The notes: a model not told the origin generated them from the letters alone. DNA of 64,000 bases from Mongoliimonas terrestris (GCF_001927285.1 NZ_MSIG01000010.1:62001-126000); one strand, 5' to 3'; positions 1 to 10,274 are shown, numbered from the stretch's first letter. Translations and numbers: made by a program.

Positions 1-1
1 G

Positions 2-1528
2 CCCGCTGCCGAAGCGCCGCCGGAGGATCCGGAGGGCCAGCAGCGCCGCTCGTCCGAACCCGAACCTGAGCCCGCGCCCGAAGCACCCGCCCCGGAGGCA
101 CCGGCCGAGGCCGCGCCTTCTCAGGCGGAGGAGCCCGCCGCCGCACCGGAAGCGCCGGCCGAAACGGCGCCTGCCCCCGATGTGCCCGATCCGGCCGCGA
201 CCGAGGCTCCGCGCGCGGCGGAGGAGCCCGTCGCCGACGCCGACCGCGCCGAGGAGGACCGGTCCCCGGAGGCCGCCCGTGAACGGCGCGACGACGTGCG
301 CGAGGAACTGCGCCGCCGGCAGCAGGAGGGCGACACCGCCGATCGGCCCGCCGATGCACCCGCCGCCGATGCGCCCGCAGCCGATGTGCCGGCCGCCGCG
401 ACGGCGCCCGACGCCGCGTCCGAGCCGGAGGCCGCCGGCGCGGCGGACGGCCGCCGCGATCGCCTTCGGGCCCTGGAGGATCGCCGGGAGCGGCGCGAGG
501 AGGCGCTCGACAGCGACCTCGACGCGGCGGAACGCGATGCCCGCCGGGCCGAGCGGCTGCGCGACCGCGAAGAGCGGCTCGCCGACCGCGAGGAGCGCTT
601 GCGGCTCTTCGAGGATCGCCAGGACGAGCGGCTCAGCGACATCCGCCGGGAACGCCGGGAGATCCGCGACGAGGACGGCCGTGTGGTGATCGTGGAGCCG
701 GGTGGCCGCCGCATCATCCGCGACGAAGGCCGGACGATCATCCGCTACAACGAGATCGACCGGCTCGGCTTCGGCGCCGACGACGTGACAACGGAAGACC
801 GGGACGGCGGCACCGTCACCACCATCGTGCGGCCCGGCGGTGTCCGGGTGATCACCGTGACGGACGCCGAGGGCCGCGTGCTCCGGCGAACCCGCCGGAC
901 CCGCGACGGCGACGACTACGTGCTCTTCGACAACACCCGCTCCTCCGGCCGGGGTCGCGACGCCGACGACTACTATGTGGTGGACGTGGAGCCGCCGGTG
1001 TGGGACGTGCCGGAGGACCAGTATATCGTCGAGGCGGACGAGGCCTCGCCGGAGGCCATCTACGAGGCCTTCGCGGCCGCACCGGTGGATCGGCCGCAGC
1101 AGCGCTACAGCCTCGACCAGGTGGTGAACACGCCGGCGCTGCGCGAGCGCGTCCGCCGGGTGGACATCGACACGATCACCTTCGACACCGGCTCGTCGCG
1201 GGTGAACGAGGACCAGATCGGCGCGCTGGAGACCATCGCGGACGCCATCCTCTCCGTGCTGGAGAAGAACCCGAACGAGGTCTTTCTCATCGAGGGCCAC
1301 ACGGACGCGGTCGGCGGCGATCTCGACAACCTGTCCCTCTCCGATCGACGGGCCGAGGAGGTGGCGGCGCTTCTGACGGAATACTACGACGTTCCGGCGG
1401 AAAACCTCACCACCAAGGGCTACGGCGAGCAGTATCTGAAGGTGAACACCGAGGGCGCGGAGCGGGACAACCGGCGCGTGACCATGCGCCGGATCACCGA
1501 TCTCCTGGAGACCAGCCAGGCCCGCTAG
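2..1528 (+). CDS. OmpA-family peptidoglycan-binding protein, 5' end outside window
   Basis: The reading frame is open from base 2, so the true start lies upstream. The N-terminal part is extremely rich in Ala, Pro, Glu and Asp, then a charged Arg/Glu/Asp stretch with DREERLADREERL-like heptads suggests a coiled coil. The last ~120 residues are an OmpA C-terminal domain: ITFDTGSSRVNEDQ, then EGHTDAVGGDLDNLSLSDRRAEEV (split here as EGHTDAVG and LSLSDRRAEEV) and ERDNRRVTMRR, which carry the Asp and Arg that hold diaminopimelate in this family. Inference: an envelope protein that tethers to peptidoglycan; no membrane barrel is visible in this part. It is followed by a strong hairpin terminator. 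Confidence 0.85.
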   Translation, partial: PAAEAPPEDPEGQQRRSSEPEPEPAPEAPAPEAPAEAAPSQAEEPAAAPEAPAETAPAPDVPDPAATEAPRAAEEPVADADRAEEDRSPEAARERRDDVREELRRRQQEGDTADRPADAPAADAPAADVPAAATAPDAASEPEAAGAADGRRDRLRALEDRRERREEALDSDLDAAERDARRAERLRDREERLADREERLRLFEDRQDERLSDIRRERREIRDEDGRVVIVEPGGRRIIRDEGRTIIRYNEIDRLGFGADDVTTEDRDGGTVTTIVRPGGVRVITVTDAEGRVLRRTRRTRDGDDYVLFDNTRSSGRGRDADDYYVVDVEPPVWDVPEDQYIVEADEASPEAIYEAFAAAPVDRPQQRYSLDQVVNTPALRERVRRVDIDTITFDTGSSRVNEDQIGALETIADAILSVLEKNPNEVFLIEGHTDAVGGDLDNLSLSDRRAEEVAALLTEYYDVPAENLTTKGYGEQYLKVNTEGAERDNRRVTMRRITDLLETSQAR

Positions 1529-1554
1529 GCCGCGGCGCTCAGTCCGGCAGGGAA

Positions 1555-1587
1555 ACGGGCCGCTTCCCGAACGGGGAAGCGGCCCGT
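1555..1587 (+). terminator. hairpin terminator after the OmpA-family gene
   Basis: A 14-bp perfect stem (ACGGGCCGCTTCCC with its complement) closes a 4-base loop, 27 bases after the stop codon. There is no U run after it, so it may act as a processing or weak intrinsic terminator. It separates the OmpA gene from the LysR gene. Confidence 0.6.
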
Positions 1588-1677
1588 CGCCGTTCGGCGC
1601 GGGACTCGACAAGTTGTCGCGGCCGCTTCACAAAGAGCGCCTGCAAGGGGCGGCGACAGGCGCCCGGGAGGCCGGTC

Positions 1678-2595
1678 TTGGAAATCAAGTGGCTGGAGGA
1701 CTTCGTGAGCCTCGCCAACACGCGCAGCTTTTCCAAGTCGGCGGTGGAGCGGCACGTGACCCAGTCCGCTTTCAGCCGGCGGATCCAGCAGCTGGAGCAG
1801 TGGCTGGGCGTGCCTCTCGTCGATCGCTCCACCTATCCAACCACCCTCACGGCGGAAGGCCGCCGGTTTCGCGAGACGGCCGAGGAGGTGCTGCGCCTTC
1901 TCTATGTGGAGCGCTCGCAGCTCCGGTCCGGGCGGCTGCCGACCCAGAACACGGTGACGCTCTCCACCATCCACACCCTGTCGATCAGTTTCTTCCCGAC
2001 CTGGCTGAAGACCGTGGAGGAGGGCTTCGGCCCGATCAACGCCCGGCTCATCACCGACAATTTCCACGACAGCGTCCGGGTGTTCGCCGAAGGGGACTGC
2101 GACTTCCTGCTGACCTACGTCCATCCAAGGGTGCCGGTGCTCCTCGATCCCGAGCGCTATCCCTACCTGGAGCTTGGCACCGACCGCCTGATCCCGGTGT
2201 CCGCCCCGCGCGAGGATGGCCGTCCCTGTTACATCCTGCCTGGAACGCCGGAGCGGCCGGTGCCGACGCTGAACTATCTGCCCGAGACGTTTCTCGGCAA
2301 GCTCACCGGCATCCTGGTGGCGGAACGGGGCGAGACCTTGCACCTCGCCAGCCTCTACGAGAACGCCATGGCGGAGGCGCTGAAGATGATGGCCATCACC
2401 GGCCGCGGCCTCGCCTGGCTGCCGGAGAACAGCGTCGGCCAGGAGATCGCCTCGGGATCCCTCGTCGTCGTGGACCCGACCATCTCGGTGGAGATGGGCA
2501 TCCGCATCTATCGGTCCATGGACAAGGTGCGGCCGACGGTGGAGCGCCTCTGGCGCTTCCTGAAAGACCGCGCCGCCGTCGCCGCGGTGGCCTGA
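1678..2595 (+). CDS. LysR-family regulator, HypT-like
   Basis: A 305-residue LysR transcription factor. The N-terminal winged helix-turn-helix is clear: FVSLANTRSFSKSAVERHV then TQSAFSRRIQQLEQWLGVPL and TLTAEGRRF. The rest is the usual two-lobed effector domain. The N-terminus (IKWLEDFVSLA) resembles the hypochlorite-responsive regulator HypT/YjiE of enterobacteria, a family-level resemblance only. The start is taken as TTG at 1678 because GGGAG lies 7 bases upstream and the helix-turn-helix begins immediately; the frame stays open further upstream but that part overlaps the OmpA gene and its terminator. The target genes are unknown; no divergent partner gene is present. Confidence 0.85.
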   Translation: MEIKWLEDFVSLANTRSFSKSAVERHVTQSAFSRRIQQLEQWLGVPLVDRSTYPTTLTAEGRRFRETAEEVLRLLYVERSQLRSGRLPTQNTVTLSTIHTLSISFFPTWLKTVEEGFGPINARLITDNFHDSVRVFAEGDCDFLLTYVHPRVPVLLDPERYPYLELGTDRLIPVSAPREDGRPCYILPGTPERPVPTLNYLPETFLGKLTGILVAERGETLHLASLYENAMAEALKMMAITGRGLAWLPENSVGQEIASGSLVVVDPTISVEMGIRIYRSMDKVRPTVERLWRFLKDRAAVAAVA

Positions 2596-2906
2596 CCGCC
2601 CCACGCATCTTGCCGCCGATCAGCCCGCTTCGAGCCGCCGCAATGACGGCGACGGCGTGTTCGGATGTGCACTATTTTTCGGCAACCTGCTTTTCACACG
2701 GGGGCAGGCGACGTCGCGAACCGGCTGAATCGGCCCATATGCCGAGAAAAACAGCGTGATTGTTCCTTCGGCGGATGGTTATCCAGTTTCGGAATGAGCG
2801 ATCCAAATTTCGGGCATTGGATGTGAGGAAAACCTCGTATTATCTTTTCCCAGCCCGCAGAGGCAGCAACAAACAGAAATTGCCATACGGCAGGGGGTTA
2901 TAGTCG
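2596..2906. other. intergenic region upstream of aapJ
   Basis: A 311-base gap that becomes AT-richer towards aapJ (bases ~2670-2890), as expected for a promoter region. No gene was found here. I looked for a sigma-54 site (GG-N10-GC type) and saw none. Confidence 0.6.
2817..2843 (+). promoter_or_regulatory. possible sigma-70 promoter of aapJ
   Basis: TTGGAT (2817-2822), 15 bases, then TATTAT (2838-2843), about 60 bases before the aapJ start in the AT-rich part of the gap. The spacer is short and the -35 element imperfect, so this is only a suggestion. Confidence 0.3.
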
Positions 2907-3929
2907 ATGCTTGATCGGTCTTGGAAGTCCGTGGCGCTTGGTGCGGCGTTCGTGATGGGTTCGGCCGTGGCCGGCTCCGCGGCTACGCTCGACACCGTCA
3001 AGAGCAAGGGTTTCGTCCAGTGCGGCGCCAGCACCGGCCTTGCCGGTTTCTCCGAGCCGGATGATGCCGGCAACTGGAAGGGTCTGGACGCGGACTACTG
3101 CCGCGCCATCGCGGCCGCCGTGTTCGGCGACGCCACCAAGGTGAAGTACACCCCGCTCACCGCCAAGGAGCGCTTCACCGCGCTGCAGTCCGGCGAAGTG
3201 GACGTGCTGATCCGCAACACCACCTGGACCATGTCCCGCGACACGTCGATGGGCATGATCTTCGCCGGTGTGAACTACTACGACGGCCAGGGCTTCATCG
3301 TGAAGAAGTCGGTGGGCGTCAGCTCGGCCAAGGAGCTGAACGGCGCCACGGCCTGCGTGCAGACCGGCACCACCACCGAGCTCAACCTCTCGGACTACTT
3401 CAAGACCAACGGCATGGAATACCAGCCGGTGGTGGTGGAGAAGGACGACGAGGCGATCGCCGCCTACGAGGCGGGCCGTTGCGACGTCTACACCACGGAC
3501 GCCTCGGGTCTCTACGCGTCGCGCCTGAAGTTCGCCAACCCGGACGATCACGTGGTTCTGCCGGAGATCATCTCCAAGGAGCCGCTCGGCCCGGTGGTGC
3601 GCCAGGGTGACGAACAGTGGCTCAACATCGTCAAGTGGACGCACAACGCCATGCTGGCCGCCGAGGAACTCGGCGTGACCCAGGCGAACGTCGACGAGAT
3701 GAAGGCGACCGAGAACCCGGACATCAAGCGTCTGCTCGGCGCGGATGGCACGTTCGGCGAGTCGCTCGGCCTCTCCAACGACTGGGCCTACAACATCGTC
3801 AAGCAGGTCGGAAACTACGGTGAGGTCTTCGACCGCAACGTGGGCACCGGCTCGCCGCTGAACATCGAGCGCGGCCTCAACGCCCTGTGGACCGACGGCG
3901 GTCTGCAGTACGCCCCGCCGATCCGCTGA
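2907..3929 (+). CDS. aapJ: general L-amino acid ABC transporter, periplasmic binding protein AapJ
   Basis: A 340-residue periplasmic solute-binding protein (SBP family 3). An N-terminal signal peptide ends near SAVAGSAA (residues ~18-26). The mature start LDTVKSKGFVQCGASTGLAGF and the segment GLDADYCRAIAAAVFGD are typical of AapJ, which binds a broad range of L-amino acids and hands them to AapQM. Length matches rhizobial AapJ. It heads the aapJQMP locus, separated from aapQ by 441 bases that hold a hairpin, a layout expected when the binding protein is made in excess. Confidence 0.93.
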   Translation: MLDRSWKSVALGAAFVMGSAVAGSAATLDTVKSKGFVQCGASTGLAGFSEPDDAGNWKGLDADYCRAIAAAVFGDATKVKYTPLTAKERFTALQSGEVDVLIRNTTWTMSRDTSMGMIFAGVNYYDGQGFIVKKSVGVSSAKELNGATACVQTGTTTELNLSDYFKTNGMEYQPVVVEKDDEAIAAYEAGRCDVYTTDASGLYASRLKFANPDDHVVLPEIISKEPLGPVVRQGDEQWLNIVKWTHNAMLAAEELGVTQANVDEMKATENPDIKRLLGADGTFGESLGLSNDWAYNIVKQVGNYGEVFDRNVGTGSPLNIERGLNALWTDGGLQYAPPIR

Positions 3930-4370
3930 TCGACGACTGGCGGCCCGGGGCGTGAAGCTCCGGGCCGCCTTTCACCGATCCGACGGACGCTGCCACGGGC
4001 GATGCCATTCCCTTGCGGACACCGCGATCGATCGCGGTTGGTGTCCTTGCAAGATGAGGGGCTGGAGCGGTCGTTCCGGCACAGCGTGTGGCGTCCGCCC
4101 ATTCGGATCTTGATCCTGCACCCTCGTCGAAGCCATCGCGTCCCGCGACTTGGCGCCGCCGAGGAGGTGGCCTCGATCGATCGGTCGCGTCATGCCGAAC
4201 GCGCACCATCGCGGGTTCCGCCGAGGTTTTTGGATCGATGATAGCGTGACGACGCGCGGACCGCCGCCCACCCGGGTCGTCGGACCGTCTTCCGTCGCTT
4301 CAGACTTGTTCCGGCCGGCATCCCGCGGCCCGAATTCGCCGTCCTGCCCTCTCCATCGCGAGCGCATCCG
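3930..4370 (+). other. aapJ-aapQ intergenic region with second palindrome
   Basis: A 441-base gap without a convincing gene. Besides the terminator, bases 4017-4046 form a second hairpin: GGACA and TGTCC flank the perfect 16-base palindrome CCGCGATCGATCGCGG (4022-4037). It may be an RNA processing or stability element, or an operator; nothing else stands out. Confidence 0.4.
3939..3972 (+). terminator. attenuating terminator between aapJ and aapQ
   Basis: A perfect 10-bp stem (GGCGGCCCGG / CCGGGCCGCC), 11-base loop, followed by TTT, 10 bases after the aapJ stop. It probably lets only part of the transcription pass into aapQMP, or stabilises the aapJ message. Confidence 0.65.
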
Positions 4371-5564
4371 ATGACAGCCAGCACGAGCGCGACGCCCGGT
4401 TCGGCGAAACCTCGCCACAATCTTCTCTACGACCCGAAGGTACGCGGGATCCTGTTCCAGGTCGCGCTGATCCTGGGCCTGATCTTCCTGTTCTGGGAGA
4501 TCGCCCACAACGTCGCCATCAACCTCGCCCGGCTCAACGTCGCCTCCGGCTTCGGCTTTCTGGAGAGCCGGGCCGGCTTCGACATGGCGCAGACGCTGAT
4601 CCCCTACACCAACGACAGCACCTATGGCCGGGCCATCCTGACGGGCTTCCTGAACACGCTTCTGGTGGCCGTGGTCGGCATCGTGCTCGCCACCATCGTG
4701 GGCTTCCTGGTCGGGATCGCGCAGCTTTCGCCCAACTGGCTGCTGCGGCAGGTGACCCGGGTCTACATCGAGCTGTTCCGGAACGTGCCGCTGCTCGTGT
4801 CGCTGCTGTTCTGGTACAAGGGCGTGCTCGCGGTGCTGCCGGCCCCGCGCCAGGGCTACGAGCTCGGGTTCGGCATGATCCTCTCCAACCGCGGCCTGTC
4901 GGTGCCGCGCGGCATCGCCGGCGACCTCTTCTGGCTGACGCCTCTCGCCTTCGCCCTCGGGGCGGCGGCGCTGGTCGGGATCGCCCGCTGGAACCGGCAG
5001 CGCCAGCTGGCAACGGGCCAACGCATCGGCATGCTGCTGCCGTCGCTCGGCCTGCTGCTCGGCCTGCCGCTCGTGGTCTTTCTCCTCACCGGCGCGCCGC
5101 TCAGCTTCGAATATCCCGAGCTGAAGGGCTTCAACTTCGCCGGCGGCACCACGATCATCCCGGAACTGCTGGCGCTGGAGCTTGGTCTCGTCATCTACAC
5201 CTCGGCCTTCATCGCCGAGACGGTGCGCGCCGGCATCCAGGCGATCAGCAAAGGCCAGTCCGAGGCGGCCTTTGCCCTCGGCCTTCGTCCCGGCGTCACC
5301 ACGCGGCTGGTGATCGTGCCGCAGGCCATGCGAGTGATCATCCCGCCGCTGACCAGCCAGTACCTGAACCTCACCAAGAACTCCTCGCTGGCGCTCGCCA
5401 TCGGCTACCCGGACCTCGTCGCGGTCGCCGGCACGGTGCTCAACCAGAGCGGACAGGCGCTCGAAGTGATCGGCATCGTGATGCTGACCTACCTGACGCT
5501 CAGCCTGCTGACGTCCGCCTTCATGAACTGGTTCAACGCGCGCGTCGCGCTGGTGGAGCGCTGA
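4371..5564 (+). CDS. aapQ: general L-amino acid ABC transporter permease AapQ
   Basis: A 397-residue inner-membrane permease of the His/Glu/Gln/Arg/opine family. Hydrophobic segments begin near residue 28 and the transmembrane core has the coupling loop [17 protein letters not shown] (residues ~300-316), which contacts the ATPase AapP. The ATG at 4371 gives the family's usual length. It pairs with AapM, whose start lies 4 bases after its stop, so the two are translationally close and form the heterodimeric channel. Confidence 0.92.
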   Translation: MTASTSATPGSAKPRHNLLYDPKVRGILFQVALILGLIFLFWEIAHNVAINLARLNVASGFGFLESRAGFDMAQTLIPYTNDSTYGRAILTGFLNTLLVAVVGIVLATIVGFLVGIAQLSPNWLLRQVTRVYIELFRNVPLLVSLLFWYKGVLAVLPAPRQGYELGFGMILSNRGLSVPRGIAGDLFWLTPLAFALGAAALVGIARWNRQRQLATGQRIGMLLPSLGLLLGLPLVVFLLTGAPLSFEYPELKGFNFAGGTTIIPELLALELGLVIYTSAFIAETVRAGIQAISKGQSEAAFALGLRPGVTTRLVIVPQAMRVIIPPLTSQYLNLTKNSSLALAIGYPDLVAVAGTVLNQSGQALEVIGIVMLTYLTLSLLTSAFMNWFNARVALVER

Positions 5565-5568
5565 AGAC

Positions 5569-6699
5569 ATGTCCGACATCGGCACTTCCTACGTCCGCCA
5601 GCAGATGGCGCCACCGGCGCCGGCTCCTTCCAGCGCCGTCGGGGCGACGGCCTGGCTCCGCCAGAACCTCTTCTCTTCGCCGCTCAACACGGCCCTCACC
5701 CTCGTGTCGGCGCTCTTCATCGCCTGGGTGGTGCCGCCGCTCCTCTCCTTCCTGGTGTTCGACGCGGTCTGGACCGGTGAGAACCGGGAGGCCTGCATCG
5801 TGCCGGAGGCCGGCGCCTGCTGGGCCTTCGTGAAGGCGAAGTTCAGCCAGTTCATGTACGGCCGCTATCCCATCGAAGAACGCTGGCGGGTGGACCTGAC
5901 GGGCATCCTGCTCGTGGCCGGGCTGGTGCCGCTGGCCATCCCGCAGGTGCCCTACAAGCGCCAGAACGCCATTTTCACCCTGGCGGTCTTCCCGGTGCTC
6001 GCCTTCATCCTGCTCTACGGCGGCGTGTTCGGCCTGCCGACTGTGGAGACCTCGCTCTGGGGCGGCCTGATGCTGACGCTGGTGATCGCCATCGTGGGCA
6101 TCGCCACCTCCCTGCCCCTCGGCGTGCTCCTCGCCCTCGGGCGGCGATCGCAACTGCCGATCATCAAGACCGTGTCGGTGGTCTTCATCGAGTTCTGGCG
6201 CGGCGTGCCGCTGATCACCGTGCTCTTCATGGCGAGCGTGATGCTGCCGCTCTTCCTGCCGGCCGGCGTCAACTTCGACAAGCTGCTCCGGGCGCTGATC
6301 GGCGTGTCGCTCTTCTCGTCCGCCTACATGGCCGAGGTGGTGCGCGGCGGCCTGCAGGCCATCCCCAAGGGCCAGTACGAAGCCGCCATGGCGGTGGGCC
6401 TCGGCTACTGGCAATCGATGCGGCTGGTGATCCTGCCGCAGGCGCTGAAGATCGTGATCCCGGGCATCGTCAACACGCTGATCGGCCTCTTCAAGGACAC
6501 GTCGCTGGTGCTAATCATCGGCCTCTTCGACCTTCTGGCGATCGTGCAGTCCAACTTCACCGACACCAACTGGGCCGGGCCGACCACCCCGATCACGGGC
6601 TACATCTTCGCCGCCTCGGTGTTCTGGATCTTCTGCTACGGCATGTCCATGTACTCCCGCTACATGGAGCGCCGGCTCGACACCGGGCACCGCAAATGA
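5569..6699 (+). CDS. aapM: general L-amino acid ABC transporter permease AapM
   Basis: A 376-residue permease, partner of AapQ. It has about eight hydrophobic segments and the loop [21 protein letters not shown] (residues ~271-291), the EAA motif that docks on AapP. The long non-conserved segment between the first membrane helix and residue ~130 (with [20 protein letters not shown]) is a normal periplasmic insertion of AapM proteins. The start ATG lies 4 bases after aapQ. Confidence 0.92.
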   Translation: MSDIGTSYVRQQMAPPAPAPSSAVGATAWLRQNLFSSPLNTALTLVSALFIAWVVPPLLSFLVFDAVWTGENREACIVPEAGACWAFVKAKFSQFMYGRYPIEERWRVDLTGILLVAGLVPLAIPQVPYKRQNAIFTLAVFPVLAFILLYGGVFGLPTVETSLWGGLMLTLVIAIVGIATSLPLGVLLALGRRSQLPIIKTVSVVFIEFWRGVPLITVLFMASVMLPLFLPAGVNFDKLLRALIGVSLFSSAYMAEVVRGGLQAIPKGQYEAAMAVGLGYWQSMRLVILPQALKIVIPGIVNTLIGLFKDTSLVLIIGLFDLLAIVQSNFTDTNWAGPTTPITGYIFAASVFWIFCYGMSMYSRYMERRLDTGHRK

Positions 6700-6806
6700 C
6701 CGACGCGGTCGCCGCATCGCGGCGCCCGGGACCCGCCTTTGCATGAACTGCGCCCCGATGGGGCGATCGGCCCCGAAGGGCGGCCGCTGACCGGAAGAGG
6801 ACCGTC

Positions 6807-7604
6807 ATGAGCGAGAACACCGCCCGCGTGGAGGATATTGCGATCGACCGCTCGAAGCTGCAGATCGGCAACGAGGTCGCCGTCGAGCTCATCGGCGTGA
6901 ACAAGTGGTACGGCGAGTTCCACGTGCTCCGCGACATCAACCTGAAGGTCCGGCGCGGCGAGCGCATCGTGGTCTGCGGTCCGTCCGGCTCTGGCAAGTC
7001 CACCATGATCCGCTGCATCAACCGGCTGGAGGAACACCAGAAGGGCCAGATCATCGTCGACGGCACCGAGCTCACCAACGATCTGAAGAAGATCGACGAG
7101 GTGCGGCGTGAGGTCGGCATGGTGTTCCAGCACTTCAACCTCTTCCCGCACCTGACCATCCTGGAGAACTGCACCCTCGCCCCCATGTGGGTGCGCAAGC
7201 TGCCGAAGAAGCAGGCCGACGAGATCGCCATGGAGTATCTCGCCAAGGTGCGGATCCCCGAGCAGGCGAACAAGTATCCCGGCCAGCTCTCCGGTGGCCA
7301 GCAGCAGCGTGTGGCGATCGCCCGCTCCCTCTGCATGAACCCCAAGATCATGCTGTTCGACGAGCCGACATCGGCGCTCGACCCGGAAATGGTCAAGGAG
7401 GTGCTGGACGTGATGATTTCGCTCGCCGAGAGCGGGATGACCATGCTCTGCGTCACCCACGAGATGGGCTTCGCCCGCCAGGTGGCCAACCGGGTGATCT
7501 TCATGGACCAGGGCCAGATCGTCGAGCAGAACGATCCGGACACCTTCTTCACCAACCCGCAGCACGAGCGGACCCAGCTCTTCCTGAGCCAGATTCTGCA
7601 CTGA
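6807..7604 (+). CDS. aapP: general L-amino acid ABC transporter ATPase AapP
   Basis: A 265-residue ATP-binding subunit. Walker A is [10 protein letters not shown], the Q-loop [12 protein letters not shown], the ABC signature [15 protein letters not shown], Walker [15 protein letters not shown] and the switch His in CVTHEMGF. It energises uptake through AapQM. The start ATG follows GAAGAGG; the N-terminal ~30 residues precede the ABC fold and are common in AapP. It is the last gene of the operon, with a strong hairpin just after the stop. Confidence 0.95.
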   Translation: MSENTARVEDIAIDRSKLQIGNEVAVELIGVNKWYGEFHVLRDINLKVRRGERIVVCGPSGSGKSTMIRCINRLEEHQKGQIIVDGTELTNDLKKIDEVRREVGMVFQHFNLFPHLTILENCTLAPMWVRKLPKKQADEIAMEYLAKVRIPEQANKYPGQLSGGQQQRVAIARSLCMNPKIMLFDEPTSALDPEMVKEVLDVMISLAESGMTMLCVTHEMGFARQVANRVIFMDQGQIVEQNDPDTFFTNPQHERTQLFLSQILH

Positions 7605-7613
7605 CCCCCGGAT

Positions 7614-7643
7614 CGAGACGTTCGGACGGGTCCGAACGTCTCG
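7614..7643 (+). terminator. terminator of the aap operon
   Basis: A 13-14 bp stem (CGAGACGTTCGGAC / GTCCGAACGTCTCG) with a very short loop, 9 bases after the aapP stop. No U run. It lies between convergent aapP and the aminopeptidase gene and can serve both strands. Confidence 0.65.
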
Positions 7644-7769
7644 AAGAGGCGGATCCGCCCGGCCGCGCCGAACCAACGGCCGGTGCGCCCGGACGAAGCG
7701 CGGATACCGAAGCGCCGCTGCTTTCATCGGCCGATGCACGCGCCCGTCGAGACCCGACCGCCGCGCAGC

Positions 7770-9155
7770 TCAGCCGTAACGGTGCTGCATCACCGCGTAG
7801 AGGGCGCGGATCACCTGGGCCTCCCCACCGTCGGGCTTGCCGGGCTTGGCGCTCGGCGTCCAGCCGAAGATGTCCGCGTGCATCCAGGTGCGCGCCGCCT
7901 GCACGAACCGCCCCAGGAACAAGGCGGCCGTGATGGAGCCTGCGAAACCGCCCGTCGCCACATTGTTGAGATCCGCCACCTTGGAGGCGAGCAGGCTGTC
8001 GTAGGCGGGCCAGAGGGGCATGCGCCAGAGCGGGTCGTGCACCGCCCGGCCCGCCTCCGCGAGGGCAGCGGCGAAGTCGTCGTCCCGCGTGTAGACCGGC
8101 GGAAGGTCCGGGCCGAGCGCCACCCGTGCCGCACCGGTGAGTGTCGCCATGTCGACCAGGAGATCCGGCGCCTCCTCGTCGGCGAGCGCCAGGGCGTCGG
8201 CGAGAATGAGCCGGCCTTCCGCGTCCGTGTTGCCGATCTCCACCGTCAGCCCCTTGCGGCTGCGATAGACGTCGCCCGGACGGAAGGCGCGGCCTGAGAT
8301 GGCATTCTCCACGATCGGCACGATCACCCGCAGCCGGACGCGCAGGCCCGCCTCCATGACCATTTGGGCAAGGCCGAGCACGTTGGCGGCGCCGCCCATG
8401 TCCTTCTTCATCAAGAGCATCCCGGTGTCGGACTTGATGTCGAGGCCGCCAGTGTCGAACACCACGCCCTTGCCGACCAGCGTGACCTTCGGATCGCGCT
8501 CGTCGCCCCAGGTCACGTCCAGAAGCCGCGGCGCGCGCTCGCTGCCGGCGCCGACCGCATGGATCAGGGGGAAGTTCGCGTCCAGGAGATCGTCGCCAAC
8601 GATCTCGGTCACCGCCGCCCCGTGCCGATCCGCCACGGCGCGGATCGCCGCAGCCAGATCCGCCGGTCCGAGGTCGTTGGCCGGGGTGTTGATGAGGTCG
8701 CGCACCATGTGCACCGCCCGGGCGATCCGGTCGACCTGACGGATGTCGACGGTGGAGGGCACCACCAGCCGCGGCACGGCCTCGCGCGGCTTGACGTATC
8801 GCTCGAACCGGTAGCCGCCGAGGGCGAAGGCCGTGACAGCGGCGGCAAGATCGCCCTCGAAGGTGGCGAGTCGGTAAAGGCCGGGCGGCAGGACGGTGGC
8901 GAGCTTGCCCGGCAGGAAGGGCGACCGGGCCGGATCGTCCGCCTTGCCGAGGCCGAACAGCACGGCACCCGGGGCACCGCTCGCCTCCGGCACGATCAGG
9001 TGGCTTCCCGCCGCGGCCTTGAACCCGTTGGCGGCGACCCAGCGACCGGCCCCCTCCCCCAGCGCCTCCACCGTCTCGGAGAGGCCATCCTCGGTCAGGA
9101 CGTGGACCGGAATGGCGGGCTCGGTGGTATCGGCAGCGACCAAGGTGGCAAGCAA
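7770..9155 (-). CDS. leucyl aminopeptidase family (M17) protein
   Basis: A cytosolic dinuclear-metal aminopeptidase of family M17, removing N-terminal residues from peptides. The family signature NTDAEGRL is present, preceded by VGKGVVFDTGGLDIKS and KKDMGGAANVLG, which supply metal ligands and the catalytic Lys. Length 461 residues is close to the shorter M17 class. The start is chosen as TTG at 9155 because GAGG lies 9 bases upstream; an in-frame upstream start at 9248 would add 31 residues without recognisable homology. It stands alone, convergent with the aap operon. The physiological substrate cannot be told from the sequence. Confidence 0.88.
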   Translation of the reverse strand: MLATLVAADTTEPAIPVHVLTEDGLSETVEALGEGAGRWVAANGFKAAAGSHLIVPEASGAPGAVLFGLGKADDPARSPFLPGKLATVLPPGLYRLATFEGDLAAAVTAFALGGYRFERYVKPREAVPRLVVPSTVDIRQVDRIARAVHMVRDLINTPANDLGPADLAAAIRAVADRHGAAVTEIVGDDLLDANFPLIHAVGAGSERAPRLLDVTWGDERDPKVTLVGKGVVFDTGGLDIKSDTGMLLMKKDMGGAANVLGLAQMVMEAGLRVRLRVIVPIVENAISGRAFRPGDVYRSRKGLTVEIGNTDAEGRLILADALALADEEAPDLLVDMATLTGAARVALGPDLPPVYTRDDDFAAALAEAGRAVHDPLWRMPLWPAYDSLLASKVADLNNVATGGFAGSITAALFLGRFVQAARTWMHADIFGWTPSAKPGKPDGGEAQVIRALYAVMQHRYG

Positions 9156-9340
9156 GGCGGAGATCCTCGAATTGTGAGCGCCGGCGGCGCGGGTCGGCCG
9201 GATGATGGCCCGCCGCGGCCTTCCCGGGCAAGCGGGCTTGCCTTGCAAGAGGTGCCAAGCGACATGCGCGGCAGACCAAGGTGGGCGGCGGTTAACCAGT
9301 CGTTAGGGTTAACGCTTTACTGATTTGCCCGAGACAGCCG

Positions 9341-10156
9341 ATGCCGGAAAGATCGATGCGCCACGCTCCTGCCCGCCGCTCCCTCGCCCTCCTCGGGATT
9401 CTTTTGCCGCTGACGCTGGCGGTCGCCGGATGCCAGAGCGGATCCGCCGTCGGCAGCCACGGCGGCGTCACGGTCACCGGGTCGACGAACCTCACCGACC
9501 AGCAGATCGCCACGGCAACGCAGACCTGGGGCGCCCGCTACGACAAGGACCCCAAGGACCGGGTGGCGATCCTCAACTTCGCCGCCGCCCTCCGGCTGAA
9601 CGGCCAGGCCGACCAGGCCGTGGCGGTGATGCGCAAGGGCGTGCTCGCCCATCCGAAGGACCAGGAGATCGCCGCGGCCTACGGCAAGGCGCTGGCGGCG
9701 AACGGCGAGTTCGAAAACGCCCTCCGGGTGATTCGCAACGCCCAATCCGCCGAACGGCCGGACTGGAAGCTGCTCTCCGCCGAAGGTGCCATCCTCGACC
9801 AGATGGGCCAGACGGCCGACGCGCGGGCGCTTTACGAAAAGGCCCGCCTGATCGCCCCGGACGAGCCGAGCATCCTCAACAACCTCGCCCTCAGCCATCT
9901 CCTCTCCGGCGACCTTCCGCCGGCCGAGCAGTTGCTGCGCCAGGCGTCGGCCTCGCCGAAGGCGAACAGCCGGATCCGTCAGAACCTCGCACTGGTGATC
10001 GGCCTGCAGGGTCGCTTCCAGGAGGCCGAGCAGGTGGCCTCGGCCGAGCTCGACCCGGCGCAGGCGGCCGCCAATGTCGCCTATCTGAAGGGCATGATGG
10101 CCCAGGCGAACACCTGGAGCGACATCAAGGCGGCCGACAAGAAGAAGACCTCCTGA
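9341..10156 (+). CDS. TPR lipoprotein, TadD-like
   Basis: A 271-residue predicted outer-membrane lipoprotein. The N-terminus has a basic region, a hydrophobic stretch and the lipobox AVAGC (Cys near residue 30). The remainder is built of tetratricopeptide repeats, for example from residues ~75, 110, 145 and 180 (ALYEKARLIAPDEPSILNNLA). The pattern and length match TadD, the assembly lipoprotein of Flp/Tad pili, but no other tad gene is in the window, so this may be a stand-alone paralogue or a distant member. A second ATG at 9356 is an alternative start. Confidence 0.75.
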   Translation: MPERSMRHAPARRSLALLGILLPLTLAVAGCQSGSAVGSHGGVTVTGSTNLTDQQIATATQTWGARYDKDPKDRVAILNFAAALRLNGQADQAVAVMRKGVLAHPKDQEIAAAYGKALAANGEFENALRVIRNAQSAERPDWKLLSAEGAILDQMGQTADARALYEKARLIAPDEPSILNNLALSHLLSGDLPPAEQLLRQASASPKANSRIRQNLALVIGLQGRFQEAEQVASAELDPAQAAANVAYLKGMMAQANTWSDIKAADKKKTS

Positions 10157-10274
10157 TCGGTCTGCCGTCGGGCGCCGCGCCCGGCGCAGCCTTTCCGGCC
10201 GTCGCGGCCGTGCCTTCGGCCAGCAACGCTGCGGCGGTGCTTGATCCGCCGCGCCCGGCTTGCGACAAGGCGCC

